Of a stretch of DNA of 33,537 bases, positions 23,927 to 32,391 are shown in pieces (within the stretch, counting starts at the first letter, position 1; each line of letters opens with the position of its first letter). This DNA comes from Novosphingobium sp. UBA6272 (GTDB taxonomy: Bacteria > Pseudomonadota > Alphaproteobacteria > Sphingomonadales > Sphingomonadaceae). The notes below the pieces were generated by a model that saw only the letters and a program-made list of their open reading frames with translations, made no database searches and had not been told where the DNA came from. The stretch is from positions 1 to 33,537 of the forward strand of contig NZ_DJUW01000022.1 in assembly GCF_002440635.1 (NCBI RefSeq). Reading direction: 5' to 3'. The position numbers and the translations under genes are program-made.

Positions 23927-26020
23927 ATGCGTTTGCCGAAACTTGCGCTGCTGCTGGCTCTGCTGCCGGCCACGGTCCTGGCCGATGCGCCGGGCAGCGT
24001 GTTCCCGCAGGTTTCCGCGCCTTCCAGTTCTGCCGCTCCGACCACGAACTTCGCCCGCCCGCTGGTTGGCGCGCCGCCGGCCTGGGTTGACGTGGCGCCC
24101 TTGCCCAAGCCGCCCAAGGACGCCGATGGCGCTGCGACGATCGATCTGCTCGGCGATGTCCAGGTCAAGTTCAACAAGGATGACGAGGTTACCTATTACG
24201 GCGTCGCCTGGATCATCGGCACTGCCGAGGGGCTCGATTCGGGCACGCTCAAGGTCGATTGGGACCCCAGCCTCGAGGTGCTGACGATCCACAAGTACCG
24301 CGTGCTGCGCGATGGCCAGCCGATCAACCTGCTGGGCGATGGCAGCGGGATCAAGGTGATCCAGCGCGAGACCCGGATGGAAAGCGCGATGCTCGACGGC
24401 CGGTTGACCGCGACGATGCAGCCCGAGGATCTGCGGGTCGGTGACGTGGTCGAACTGTCCTATTCGGTGGTGCGCAAGGACCCGGCGATGCAGGGCCATG
24501 CCCAGTACCTGGTCGGACCCAGCGACGGGGCGACCTTTGGCCGGTTCCGGGTCCGGATGCTGTGGGACAAGGACAAGCAGGTCCAGTGGCGGACCTTCCC
24601 GGGGATCCTCCAGCCCAAGCTGAAGAAGACCGCGCAAGGCACCGAACTGGTTGCCGATATCTATGACAGCACCGCGCCGCGCGCGCCCGAGAACGCCCCG
24701 CGCCGCTTCACCGTGGTCAACGCGGTCGAGGTGACCGAGTTCAAGGACTGGCCCGCCGTCTCGCGCCTGTTCGCGCCGCTTTATGCGCAGGCCGCGGCCC
24801 TGGCCCCGGCCAGTCCGATCAAGGCCGAAGCGGCCAAGATCGCGGCCCAGACGCAGGATCCCCGGCGCCGCGCCGAACTGGCGCTCAAGCTGGTGCAGAG
24901 CCAGGTCCGCTACCTGTTCCTGGGGATGAACGCCGGCGGCTTCGTGCCCGCCGCCGCCGACCAGACCTGGGCGCGCCGGTTCGGCGATTGCAAGGGCAAG
25001 ACGGTGCTGCTGGTCGCGCTGCTGAAAGAGCTGGGGATCGAGGCCCGTCCGGTGCTGGTCCACACCGAGGAAGGCGATCTGGTCGGCGCGCGGCTGCCCT
25101 CGATGGAGGCTTTCGATCACGTGATCGTCGAGGCGAAGATCGGCGGGAAGAGCTACTGGCTCGACGGCACCCGGCTTGGCGACGAGCAGCTCGACCGGCT
25201 TGAGGTGCCGAACTACCGCTATGGCCTGCCGGTATCGGCGCAAGGCTCGGGCCTGGTCGCCCTGGTTCCCGATCCGCTGACCCGCCCGGCTACTTCGGTG
25301 ACCCTGTCGATCGATGCCAGCAAGGGGCTTGATGTGCCGGCCCCGGCGACGGCCGAGATGCGCTTTTCCGGGCCGGTGGCTTCCGACGTGCGGCAGAAGT
25401 TCGCCGGCTTCTCACAGGCCGAGCGGACCCGCGAACTGCGCAAGCTGTGGCGCGAAAGCTTCGATGCGATCGCGCCGGGCAAGGTCGCCACCTTCACCGA
25501 TCCCGATTCGGGTGACTTCGTCCTGACCATGACCGGCACTGCGCAGATGGAATGGACCGCCGACCTTGGCACCCGCTGGTACGAAGTCGATCGCTCGCGG
25601 CTCGGCTGGCGCTTCAACATCGCGCGGGAGGGTGACATCAACACCGATGCCCCCTTCGCCTTCACCTATCCCGACTGGTGGGCCAGCAAGGTCACGATTC
25701 AGCTGCCCTATGGCGGCAAGGGCTTCCGCCTGCAGGGCAGCGAGCCGGTCGACCGCACGGTCGGCGATCTCTATCAATTCCGCCGCAAGGTTTCCCTGCG
25801 CGACGGGGTGGTGACGATGGAAGCCGATACCCGCGCGCTGGCTCCCGAGCTTCCGGCCGACCGCGCGCCGCGCGCCCGCAGCGATCTGCTCGAACTGGCC
25901 GGGGCAGGGGTCTACATCCGTGCCCCTTCCGACTATGCGCCGACCGAGGCCGAGAAAGAGCGCAACCGCAAGTCGGACGAAGCCGAAGCCAAGGCCCGCG
26001 ACAAGGCGCGGGGCAAATGA
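23927..26020 (+). CDS. DUF3857 / transglutaminase-like exported protein
   Basis: A 697-residue protein with a signal peptide (MRLPKLALLLALLPATVLA), an N-terminal DUF3857 domain (roughly residues 70-240, YRVLRDGQPINLLGDG, ESAMLDGRLTATMQPEDLRVGDVVELSYS) and a transglutaminase-like core. The cysteine protease-type triad is visible: Cys354 in FGDCKGKTVLLVALLKELGI, His about 397 in AFDHVIVE and Asp about 413 in YWLDGT. The lysine/alanine-rich C-terminal tail (EKERNRKSDEAEAKARDKAR) is charged. The family is widespread in Bacteroidetes and sphingomonads with unknown function. The start follows AGGGG by 6 bases; an ATG 3 bases earlier is also possible. Confidence 0.9.
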   Translation: MRLPKLALLLALLPATVLADAPGSVFPQVSAPSSSAAPTTNFARPLVGAPPAWVDVAPLPKPPKDADGAATIDLLGDVQVKFNKDDEVTYYGVAWIIGTAEGLDSGTLKVDWDPSLEVLTIHKYRVLRDGQPINLLGDGSGIKVIQRETRMESAMLDGRLTATMQPEDLRVGDVVELSYSVVRKDPAMQGHAQYLVGPSDGATFGRFRVRMLWDKDKQVQWRTFPGILQPKLKKTAQGTELVADIYDSTAPRAPENAPRRFTVVNAVEVTEFKDWPAVSRLFAPLYAQAAALAPASPIKAEAAKIAAQTQDPRRRAELALKLVQSQVRYLFLGMNAGGFVPAAADQTWARRFGDCKGKTVLLVALLKELGIEARPVLVHTEEGDLVGARLPSMEAFDHVIVEAKIGGKSYWLDGTRLGDEQLDRLEVPNYRYGLPVSAQGSGLVALVPDPLTRPATSVTLSIDASKGLDVPAPATAEMRFSGPVASDVRQKFAGFSQAERTRELRKLWRESFDAIAPGKVATFTDPDSGDFVLTMTGTAQMEWTADLGTRWYEVDRSRLGWRFNIAREGDINTDAPFAFTYPDWWASKVTIQLPYGGKGFRLQGSEPVDRTVGDLYQFRRKVSLRDGVVTMEADTRALAPELPADRAPRARSDLLELAGAGVYIRAPSDYAPTEAEKERNRKSDEAEAKARDKARGK

Positions 26021-26042
26021 GCCTTGCCACGGTGGCTCTGAC

Positions 26043-26062
26043 GGCCTGGCTTAGCCAAGGCC
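26043..26062 (+). terminator. Hairpin after the DUF3857 gene
   Basis: GGCCTGGC-TTA-GCCAAGGCC folds with one bulged A, 22 bp after the stop. No T-run follows. A second, weaker hairpin CCGATT-11-AATCGG is at 26088-26110. Confidence 0.45.
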
Positions 26063-26181
26063 TCAGTTGAAGGTGCAAGCAGACCGTCCGATTTCGGGTG
26101 TTCGAATCGGATGGGATGTGTGTCTGAAATTGGGGTGAAGCGGACGTTGCGAAATCAAACATGGTAATGCAATAGTCAATT

Positions 26182-26475
26182 ATGACCTATAATCGCGAAG
26201 ATCAGATTGAGACCTACCAGAACCTTCGGCGTCAAGAGCGAAGTGGCTATGGGCGCTGGATATTACTAATCAAGGAACTGCGCGTGACTCATTACGCCAG
26301 CATTCTTGAAGCGGAGCGTTTAGCCTTTGCAAATCCTCATCGCCGTCGTTGGATAATGCGCGCAATAAATTCTAACCAAATCTGTCGCAAGCACGCTTTG
26401 GCCCATATTCGGCACAATGGTGAAAGTTCGTTGATCATCCACGATGGCGAAAGCTTCCGTTTCGACGTCCGGTAA
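26182..26475 (+). CDS. Orphan hypothetical protein in AT-rich patch
   Basis: A 97-residue ORF: basic, with two tryptophans and many polar residues (MTYNREDQIETYQNLRRQ, HRRRWIMRAINSN, NGESSLIIHDGESFRFDVR). No family recognised. Base composition of the whole 26.1-26.55 kb patch is visibly lower in GC than the neighbours, and codon choice (AAT, ATA, TTA) is unlike them, so it is probably recently acquired or a remnant. No ribosome-binding site is seen before the ATG. An overlapping minus-strand ORF of 70 residues exists (26320-26532) but is less protein-like. The patch lies between convergent genes. Confidence 0.45.
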   Translation: MTYNREDQIETYQNLRRQERSGYGRWILLIKELRVTHYASILEAERLAFANPHRRRWIMRAINSNQICRKHALAHIRHNGESSLIIHDGESFRFDVR

Positions 26476-26604
26476 GTTGTCGTGATCGGACTGGCTGCTT
26501 TTATCGCAAATATGCAGAATGCTGACATGCAAAGGCTGAGTTAGAGCTCAGCGCGTCGCTACGCGAAGAACGGGGGAGATCGATGCAGCTTGCGGCTGGA
26601 TAAT

Positions 26605-27456
26605 CTAGGCCGCGCCCTTCAGCTTCCGCATCGCCCGCCAGGCCAGCGCCTTGCCCCGGTTGCGGGCCGGGAACGGGCCGGGGCTGGCCGGGCGCAGGCC
26701 GACCTTGCGCAGCATGTGGTTGAAGGCGCGGGCGTCGGCCTCGGCGTAGGACCAGTCCGAACGCCAGGTGATTGAGAGCGAAACCGAAGGTTCGTCACCA
26801 TTCTGGACCCAGTGCGGCGCTTTTACCGGCACGTGGATCGCCTCGCCCGGGCCGATCTGGATCGGGGTGCCTTTTGCGGCATAGCCATCGAACCAGGTCA
26901 GGTTGCGGTGGTGCAGGCCGAGGTGATAGCGCTCGTGGATATCGGCCGAAAACATCGCCTCGTCCTCGACCGGGAACAGGGTCATGGTCTTGTGGCCCAT
27001 CACCTGCAGCAGGATGTTGTGTTCAGGATCGAAGTGGAGCGGGGTGACCGATCCGGGCGAGGTGATGAAGACGAAGCCTTCGAGCTGCATCATCGCCCCG
27101 GTTCGCGGTTCGACGATGTCAGCCAGCTGGCCCAGCACCGAGTGGAGCAAGTCGCGGTAAGCCGGGGCCTGCTCGATCCGCTTGAGCGCCACCCATGATC
27201 CGGCCTGGCCAATGTTGCGGATCGTCTCGGTGACGGTCAGGTCGCTCTTCGGCACGTCCTCGGGCCGGATCCCGATCGGCAACTGGCCCGGATTGTACTC
27301 GATCTCGTGCGCCGGTAGCGCTTCGGCCAGATCGGCCAGCGCATCGATGGTCAGCAGCGGATGGCCCAGCAGGTTGTGCTTCAGCTTGGCCGGGCTGGCC
27401 GGATAGGCCGCGGCAAAGGCTTCGCGGGTTTCGGGCGGAAAGACGTCGGCAAGCAT
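26605..27456 (-). CDS. Cupin-like JmjC-domain protein (2OG-Fe oxygenase type)
   Basis: A 283-residue protein of the cupin-8/JmjC family, related to FIH-type Fe(II)/2-oxoglutarate hydroxylases. The double-stranded beta-helix metal site is visible: HxD in TPLHFDPEHNILLQVMG and the distal His in IHVPVKAPHWVQNG. QVMGHKTMTLFPVED and SLSITWRSDW are typical. It starts at MLADVFPP with GAGGGA 9 bases upstream. Proteins of this group hydroxylate small molecules or proteins; substrate unknown. It lies 52 bp downstream of chrA on the same strand. Confidence 0.85.
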   Translation of the reverse strand: MLADVFPPETREAFAAAYPASPAKLKHNLLGHPLLTIDALADLAEALPAHEIEYNPGQLPIGIRPEDVPKSDLTVTETIRNIGQAGSWVALKRIEQAPAYRDLLHSVLGQLADIVEPRTGAMMQLEGFVFITSPGSVTPLHFDPEHNILLQVMGHKTMTLFPVEDEAMFSADIHERYHLGLHHRNLTWFDGYAAKGTPIQIGPGEAIHVPVKAPHWVQNGDEPSVSLSITWRSDWSYAEADARAFNHMLRKVGLRPASPGPFPARNRGKALAWRAMRKLKGAA

Positions 27457-27508
27457 GGACCAGTTCCCTCTGGCGATTCCTCCGCGCGGTAGCAGTGCCG
27501 GGTTAAAA

Positions 27509-28819
27509 TCAGGTGAGAAGCGAAAGCGCCAAACCGCCCAGCGCGGCAATGGGCAGGACCCGCAGCACGCTCCATTTCGCGCCGAAGATCAGGCCGGCGG
27601 CAAGCGCAGCCAGCAGCGCCGCGCGCCAGTCAAGACTGGTCAGCAAGGGCAAATCGAAGGCCGCCGGCCCGAGTGTCACCCGCTTCAGTTCGGCAAACAG
27701 CACATGCAGCGCAAACCACAGCGCCAGACTGCCGATAACCCCGACAATCGCAGCCGTGATCGCGCTGAGCGCGCCTTTCAGTCGCTGGGCATGCTCAAGC
27801 CGCTCGAGCCACGGGGCAAGCGCGAAGATCCACAGGAAGCACGGCGCGAAGGTGACCCAGGTGGTCAGGCCCGCGCCGATGATCCCGGCGACCAGCGGCG
27901 TGAACGGTTCCGGCGCGCGGTAAGCGGCGAGATAGCCGACGAATTGGGTGACCATGATCAGCGGTCCCGGCGTCGTTTCGGCCAGGCCCAGCCCGTCGGC
28001 CATTTCGCCTGCGCTCAGCCAGCCGAAATCCTGCACTGCCTGCTGCGCCATATAGGCCAGCACCGCATAGGCGCCGCCGAAGGTCACTACCGCCAGCTTG
28101 GAAAAGAACGTGCCGATCTGCCACAGCACGTGATCGGGACCGAGCAGCAGGAATACCGCCACCATTGGCGCCGCCCACAGCGCCCCGCCAACCAAGATCG
28201 CGCGCAGCGTCTGCCCCCAGGGGCGCGGGGCGGTGGGCGGGGCCTTGCCAAGCGGCTTCAGCGCCAGCAGCGCCGGATTGCGCGCCGCTGCGAAGGCGCC
28301 GATCAATCCCGCACCGAGCACCACCAGCGGGAAGGGCAGGGCGAACAGCGCCAGACCCACAAACGCAACCGCCGCAATCGTTCGCTTCAGCGGCGAATTC
28401 AGCGTCCGCCCGGCAATCCGCAGCAAGGCCTGGACGATGATCGCCAGCACCGCCGCCTTGATCCCCAGGAACAGCGCCGCGAACCAGTCGAGCCGCGCGG
28501 CGTAGCCATAGAGCACCGACAGCGCGAGGATCGTCAGTGCTCCCGGGATAACGAACAGCAGTCCTGCGGCCAGCCCGCCTTTGGTGCCGTGCAGCTTCCA
28601 GCCGATCCAGGTAGCGAGCTGCTGCGCCTCGGGCCCGGGCAGCAGGTGGCAGAAATTGAGCGCGTGGAGGTACTCATCCTCCTCGATCCAGCCGAGTTCC
28701 TCGACGAATTCGCGGTGCATCAGCGCGATCTGGCCAACCGGCCCGCCAAAACTGAGGCAACCGATCCGCGCCGAAACCCGCACGAGCTGGGCAAATGAAG
28801 GGTGGGGTGTATCAGTCAT
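27509..28819 (-). CDS. chrA: Chromate transporter ChrA
   Basis: A 436-residue membrane protein with the two homologous CHR domains of long-chain ChrA. Domain 1: SFGGPVGQIALMHREFVEELGWI, LNFCHLLPGPEAQQLATWIG. Domain 2 repeats the pattern: VTFGGAYAVLAYMAQQAVQDFGWLS, GLGLAETTPGPLIMVTQFVGYLAAY. Each has the expected FGG and PGP motifs and roughly six helices. ChrA exports chromate by the proton motive force. The transported anion has not been shown for this gene. It is followed by the cupin-like gene and preceded by a strong hairpin that separates it from tonB. Confidence 0.93.
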   Translation of the reverse strand: MTDTPHPSFAQLVRVSARIGCLSFGGPVGQIALMHREFVEELGWIEEDEYLHALNFCHLLPGPEAQQLATWIGWKLHGTKGGLAAGLLFVIPGALTILALSVLYGYAARLDWFAALFLGIKAAVLAIIVQALLRIAGRTLNSPLKRTIAAVAFVGLALFALPFPLVVLGAGLIGAFAAARNPALLALKPLGKAPPTAPRPWGQTLRAILVGGALWAAPMVAVFLLLGPDHVLWQIGTFFSKLAVVTFGGAYAVLAYMAQQAVQDFGWLSAGEMADGLGLAETTPGPLIMVTQFVGYLAAYRAPEPFTPLVAGIIGAGLTTWVTFAPCFLWIFALAPWLERLEHAQRLKGALSAITAAIVGVIGSLALWFALHVLFAELKRVTLGPAAFDLPLLTSLDWRAALLAALAAGLIFGAKWSVLRVLPIAALGGLALSLLT

Positions 28820-28870
28820 CGGCTGCTACGCCAGACCATGCGCAGATGACCGCCGGATTACAAGCCAGAT

Positions 28871-28898
28871 GCCCCGCCCGGTTCGGGCCGGGCGGGGC
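28871..28898. terminator. Strong hairpin between chrA and tonB
   Basis: GCCCCGCCCGG-TTCGGG-CCGGGCGGGGC, an 11-bp GC stem 19 bp beyond the tonB stop on the minus strand. It is the probable end of the tonB transcript; no T-run follows, so it may need Rho. Confidence 0.65.
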
Positions 28899-28916
28899 GC
28901 TGGCAGGATCAAGGCC

Positions 28917-29600
28917 TCATTCCTTGGGGATCTGCCAGCTGACCGAGCCCGAGAAGCTGCCTGTGGTGCGGGCGCCGGTCTGATCGGTGGTGGGTTCAAA
29001 TTTGGCGCGGCGCTTGACCGTGTCGCAGGTTGCCTTGTCGAGCCCGGAGAAGCCGCTGCTGGCGGTGACCGCGCATTCGGTGACCTGGCCCTTGCTGTCG
29101 ATGCTCAGGCGGTAACGGGTCACCCCTTCGTGCTCCATCCGCAGTTCCTGGGTGGGATAGTCATTGGTGGTCACCCAATTCTTCCACTGGCCCTTGGGCG
29201 ATGCGCTCTTCGGCTTGAACAGCGGCTCGGGCGAGGGGACCGGATCGGGATCGCGCGGGAAGACCACTTCGCCCAGGCTGTCGTTCCCCTCGCTGCCGGT
29301 GCTGGTCGTCAGCTCCCCCGTGTTGACGGTGGTGCCGGGCTGGGGCGGGATCTTGATCTGGGTATCGGGGCGATCGATCACGCTCTTGTCCTGCTTGACT
29401 GTCTTGTCGACCGGGGGCGGGGGGACCGGTTTGGGCTTCGGTTCCTTGATGTCAAACGTGTCGATGATTGTCGGCGGGGTGATGGTCCCGCTGGCGGCAA
29501 GGCCGATCACCAGCGCGGCGGCCAGCCCGCCTTCGATCAGCAGAACGACCGCTCCGGTCCCCAGTTTGCGCCCGGTGGTGTTGGCGTCGGCGTAGGCCAT
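28917..29600 (-). CDS. tonB: Energy transducer TonB
   Basis: A 227-residue TonB. One N-terminal membrane helix (GAVVLLIEGGLAAALVIGLAA, about residues 16-36), a proline/lysine-rich periplasmic linker (EPKPKPVPPPPVDKTVKQDK and PPQPG), and a C-terminal TonB domain (TTNDYPTQELRMEHEGVTRYRLSIDSKG, then CAVTASSGFSGLDKATCDTVKRRAKF in sequence). It couples the proton gradient to outer-membrane receptors with ExbB/ExbD, which are not in this window. The ribosome-binding site AAGGAGAGG is strong. Transcribed from an operator-overlapped promoter (29680-29707). A TonB gene alone suggests a substrate-specific paralogue. Confidence 0.93.
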   Translation of the reverse strand: MAYADANTTGRKLGTGAVVLLIEGGLAAALVIGLAASGTITPPTIIDTFDIKEPKPKPVPPPPVDKTVKQDKSVIDRPDTQIKIPPQPGTTVNTGELTTSTGSEGNDSLGEVVFPRDPDPVPSPEPLFKPKSASPKGQWKNWVTTNDYPTQELRMEHEGVTRYRLSIDSKGQVTECAVTASSGFSGLDKATCDTVKRRAKFEPTTDQTGARTTGSFSGSVSWQIPKE

Positions 29601-29679
29601 GGCATCCTCTCCTTGTGGTCAGATCGCCCGGTGGCCGGTTTGCCCGAGTCGCGCCGTAGCGATGGCTTGATTGAATGTG

Positions 29680-29707
29680 ATAGTATAACATGACTCATTT
29701 GAGTCAA
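29680..29707 (-). promoter_or_regulatory. tonB promoter with overlapping inverted-repeat operator
   Basis: Minus strand: TTGACT (29702-29707), 16-base spacer, TACTAT (29680-29685). A perfect inverted repeat TGACTCA-TT-TGAGTCA (29691-29706) covers the -35 and spacer, so a bound dimer would block RNA polymerase. An alternative -10 TATACT gives a 14-base spacer. It does not resemble the classic Fur box, so the regulator is unknown. Confidence 0.65.
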
Positions 29708-29788
29708 GCGCTTTCCGTAACGTCATCCCTCGGCAGTGGCGCGGGGCCGCGACCGTGCTAGGCTCGGCCGGAACAAGGAGATTGCGCC

Positions 29789-30421
29789 ATGCCGACGTTT
29801 TACGATTGCACCCCCGCTCCCAGTCCGCGCCGCGCCCGGATCGTGCTGGCGGAGAAGGGCATCGCGCACGAAGTGAAGATCGTCGACCTGTCGAAGGGCG
29901 AACAGCTCACCCCCGAATTCCGCGCGATCAATCCGGCCTGCACGGTGCCGGTGCTGGTGCTCGATGACGGGGCGGTGCTGACCGACAATGCCGGGATCGC
30001 CGCCTGGGCCGAAGCCGCGCAGCCGGCGCCGGCTCTGCTTGGCACGACGCCGCTGGAAAAGGCTGCGGTGGCCAGCTGGAACTCGAAGCTGGAGGGCGAG
30101 TGCTTCATGGCGATCGCCGAAGTGCTGCGCAACACCGCCAAGGGCATGAAGGACCGCGCCCTGCCGGGGCCGCACAATTATGCCCAGATCCCCGAGCTGG
30201 CCGAGCGCGGCCGGGCGCGTCTGCTCCACTTCCTCGACCGGTTCGAAGCGCATATGAGCGGTCGCGACTGGGTGGCTACCGATGGCTTCAGCCTGGCCGA
30301 TATCACTGCCGGGGTGGCGCTCGATTTCGCCGGCTGGGTCAAGGTCGATGTCAATGAAGGCCGCCCGGCAATCGCCGCCTGGCGCGCCAGGCTGGCCGAG
30401 CGGCCGTCGTTCAAGTTATAG
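29789..30421 (+). CDS. Glutathione S-transferase family protein
   Basis: A 210-residue GST: thioredoxin-fold N-terminal domain with PSPRRARIVLAEKGIAHEV and the conserved cis-proline CTVPVLVLDDG (residues 50-60), DNAGIAAW for the Asp/Glu-Ser glutathione contact region, then an all-helical C-terminal domain (WVATDGFSLADITAGVALDFA). Similar to glutathione conjugating or isomerising enzymes; substrate unknown. The start has AAGGAG upstream. The LuxR/hydrolase fusion gene follows by 30 bp in the same direction. Confidence 0.9.
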   Translation: MPTFYDCTPAPSPRRARIVLAEKGIAHEVKIVDLSKGEQLTPEFRAINPACTVPVLVLDDGAVLTDNAGIAAWAEAAQPAPALLGTTPLEKAAVASWNSKLEGECFMAIAEVLRNTAKGMKDRALPGPHNYAQIPELAERGRARLLHFLDRFEAHMSGRDWVATDGFSLADITAGVALDFAGWVKVDVNEGRPAIAAWRARLAERPSFKL

Positions 30422-30451
30422 GGCAGGGGCAAGGAGCACCGCAGGTCGCGC

Positions 30452-32341
30452 ATGATCGAGGGTGATCAGGGCAGGTTGGCCGATACCGCCGATCACGGGC
30501 TGCTGTCCGACGATTTCGCGCAGCTGGAGCAGGCGCTCAACACTGCGCTGGCGGCGGACAGCTCGCTGGGTGACAGCCCCGCGCCGACCGCGTTCCGCCC
30601 GGTTGCGATCTTTGCCGAGGCCTGGCTGGTCTGCGGGTTCGATGCCGCTGCGGCCGCGCTGGGCGATGACTGGCCCGCCGCGTTCACTCCCGAAGAGCGC
30701 GCCGAGCTGGAATGCGAACTGCCCGATCCCGGCCAGCGCCCGCTGATCCGCTTCCTCCACCCGCAAGACGCGAGCCCGGTTATGGTGCTGCTGCTGCCGG
30801 TCGGGCCCTATGCCCATTGGCCGATGGTGGCGCGATGGCTGGCCGGGCGGGGAAATGGAGCGATGCCGGGCCATGTCGCGCTGCGCCTCGCCGCGCTCGA
30901 TCCCCGGCAGGACCGCTTCAACCGCGCCCGCTCCATGTTCCGGCTGACCCCCAGCGAGGAGCGGCTGGTCTGCCGCCTGGCCCAGTCCGGTACCCTGCGC
31001 GAAGCGGCGCGGCGCGAGGGGGTGACTTACGAGACCGCGCGCACTGCGCTCAAGGCGGCGCTGGGCAAGAGCGGCCACCCGCGCCAGCCCGCGCTGGTCG
31101 GCGCCGCGCTCAAGCTGGGCGCGCTGGACGAGTCGCTCGAGCTGGCCAGCGAGGCGCCGCTGCGCGAGGTCTTCGGCCTGACCGCGCGCCAGGCCGGCAT
31201 CGCCCGGCTGTTCGCGCTGGGCCAGACCCGTGACGAACTGGCCCGCCAGCTCGGCCTCTCGGTCGAGACGGTCAAGAGCGAGCTCAAGGTGATTTACGCC
31301 ACCCTGGGGGTCGGCAACGCCACCGCGCTCGCGGCGATCTCAGCCCAGGTCGGCGCGGCGGCGCGGATGCTGGCGGCGCAGGCGGTCGGCGGGGTTGACC
31401 TTGCCGCAAGCAGCGAGCCGGTCCGGCTGATGCCGCGCCCCACCCGCCCCGGGCGGATCGCCTTTGCCGACTACGGTCCGCCGGGCCGGATCCCGACCTT
31501 CCACCTCCACACCGCCACCACCAGCCGCTACCTCCCGCGCAGCTATGTCGCCGCGCTGCAGGCGGCCGGACTGCGCCCGGTCGCGATCGACCGCCCCGGC
31601 TTTGGCATGACCGAGATGATCGAAGGCAACCACTTCGAGCAGACCGCGCTCGATCTGCTCGACGTGGCGGACGCGCTGGGGGCAGAGCGGTTCAACGTGA
31701 TCGCGCGCGGAGCTTCGCCGGTCGGCTGGCTGCTGGCCCATCACCGCAGCCGGGTCGAGCGGATGGTGATCACCAATCCCGAGCCGGCCCCCGCAACCGA
31801 CCACCGGATGAGCGGGATCCAGGGCGCCTACAAGCGGGTGTTCTACAGCCTCCCGGCGCTGATCGTCCCGCTCGCCAACCAGCTCGCCAACCATGTCAGC
31901 GACCGGATGATCGAGCGGCTGATCGACAAGTTCCTCGGCGGCAGCGCGGCCGACAAGGCGGTGCTGGCCGACCCGGAGATGCTGCGTGCCCACATCCACG
32001 CCAACCGCCTCGCCGCGCTGCAGGGCGGGCGCGGCCTCGCCGCGGTGGGCATGGCCGAGCCGCGCGCGCTGATCCCGCCGATCGCCGACGGCAGCTTCAT
32101 CACCGTGCTGTGCGGACTGCAGGACCCGATGTACCGGCCCGAGGATTCGCTGCCCCGGCTGGAGCAGGCCTGGCCGGGGATGACGGTGCGGCTGGTCGCC
32201 GATGCCGGGCGGCTGCTCCACCTCCAGCATCCCGAAATGATTGCCGCCGAGCTGACCAGCCGGTCGCGCATGGCGGCCCCCCGGCGGCAATCACGAAACC
32301 CGACAGAGGTGCGTCCTGCCTGCCCGGCTCCGTCCGCCTGA
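30452..32341 (+). CDS. Tandem LuxR-HTH regulator fused to a degenerate alpha/beta hydrolase
   Basis: A 629-residue protein. Residues 1-160 are unassigned. Two LuxR/NarL-type helix-turn-helix domains follow: about 163-208 (FRLTPSEERLVCRLAQSGTL...EGVTYETARTALKAAL) and 241-298 (GLTARQAGIARLFALGQTRDELARQLGLSVETVKSELK). Residues about 335-602 are an alpha/beta hydrolase (AIDRPGFGMTE at 379-389, candidate acid Asp558 in GLQDPMYRP). The usual nucleophile GxSxG is GASPV (Ser422) and the usual histidine motif GH is GR (Arg587, in DAGRLLHLQHPE), with His590 or His593 nearby. So catalysis may be lost and the domain may bind a ligand to control the DNA-binding part. It is downstream of a GST in the same direction. 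Confidence 0.8.
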   Translation: MIEGDQGRLADTADHGLLSDDFAQLEQALNTALAADSSLGDSPAPTAFRPVAIFAEAWLVCGFDAAAAALGDDWPAAFTPEERAELECELPDPGQRPLIRFLHPQDASPVMVLLLPVGPYAHWPMVARWLAGRGNGAMPGHVALRLAALDPRQDRFNRARSMFRLTPSEERLVCRLAQSGTLREAARREGVTYETARTALKAALGKSGHPRQPALVGAALKLGALDESLELASEAPLREVFGLTARQAGIARLFALGQTRDELARQLGLSVETVKSELKVIYATLGVGNATALAAISAQVGAAARMLAAQAVGGVDLAASSEPVRLMPRPTRPGRIAFADYGPPGRIPTFHLHTATTSRYLPRSYVAALQAAGLRPVAIDRPGFGMTEMIEGNHFEQTALDLLDVADALGAERFNVIARGASPVGWLLAHHRSRVERMVITNPEPAPATDHRMSGIQGAYKRVFYSLPALIVPLANQLANHVSDRMIERLIDKFLGGSAADKAVLADPEMLRAHIHANRLAALQGGRGLAAVGMAEPRALIPPIADGSFITVLCGLQDPMYRPEDSLPRLEQAWPGMTVRLVADAGRLLHLQHPEMIAAELTSRSRMAAPRRQSRNPTEVRPACPAPSA

Positions 32342-32364
32342 TCTGACCGCAAACCCCGCGCCGG

Positions 32365-32384
32365 GCCATCCCCGTTTGGGGGGC
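32365..32384. terminator. Hairpin between convergent genes
   Basis: GCC, bulged AT, CCCC-GTTT-GGGG, GGC in the 50-bp gap between the convergent LuxR-hydrolase and hypothetical genes. It could end either transcript; no T-run is present. Confidence 0.4.
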
Positions 32385-32391
32385 GCTCACA

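Noticed and set aside
26098..26110. tRNA T-loop-like GTTCGAATC, possible attachment site or tRNA fragment
   Set aside because: Only the T-loop core matches; no acceptor stem, anticodon arm or CCA end nearby.
26320..26532. 70-residue minus-strand ORF opposite the orphan ORF
   Set aside because: No ribosome-binding site or family likeness; the plus-strand ORF is longer and equally unsupported, so only that is listed.
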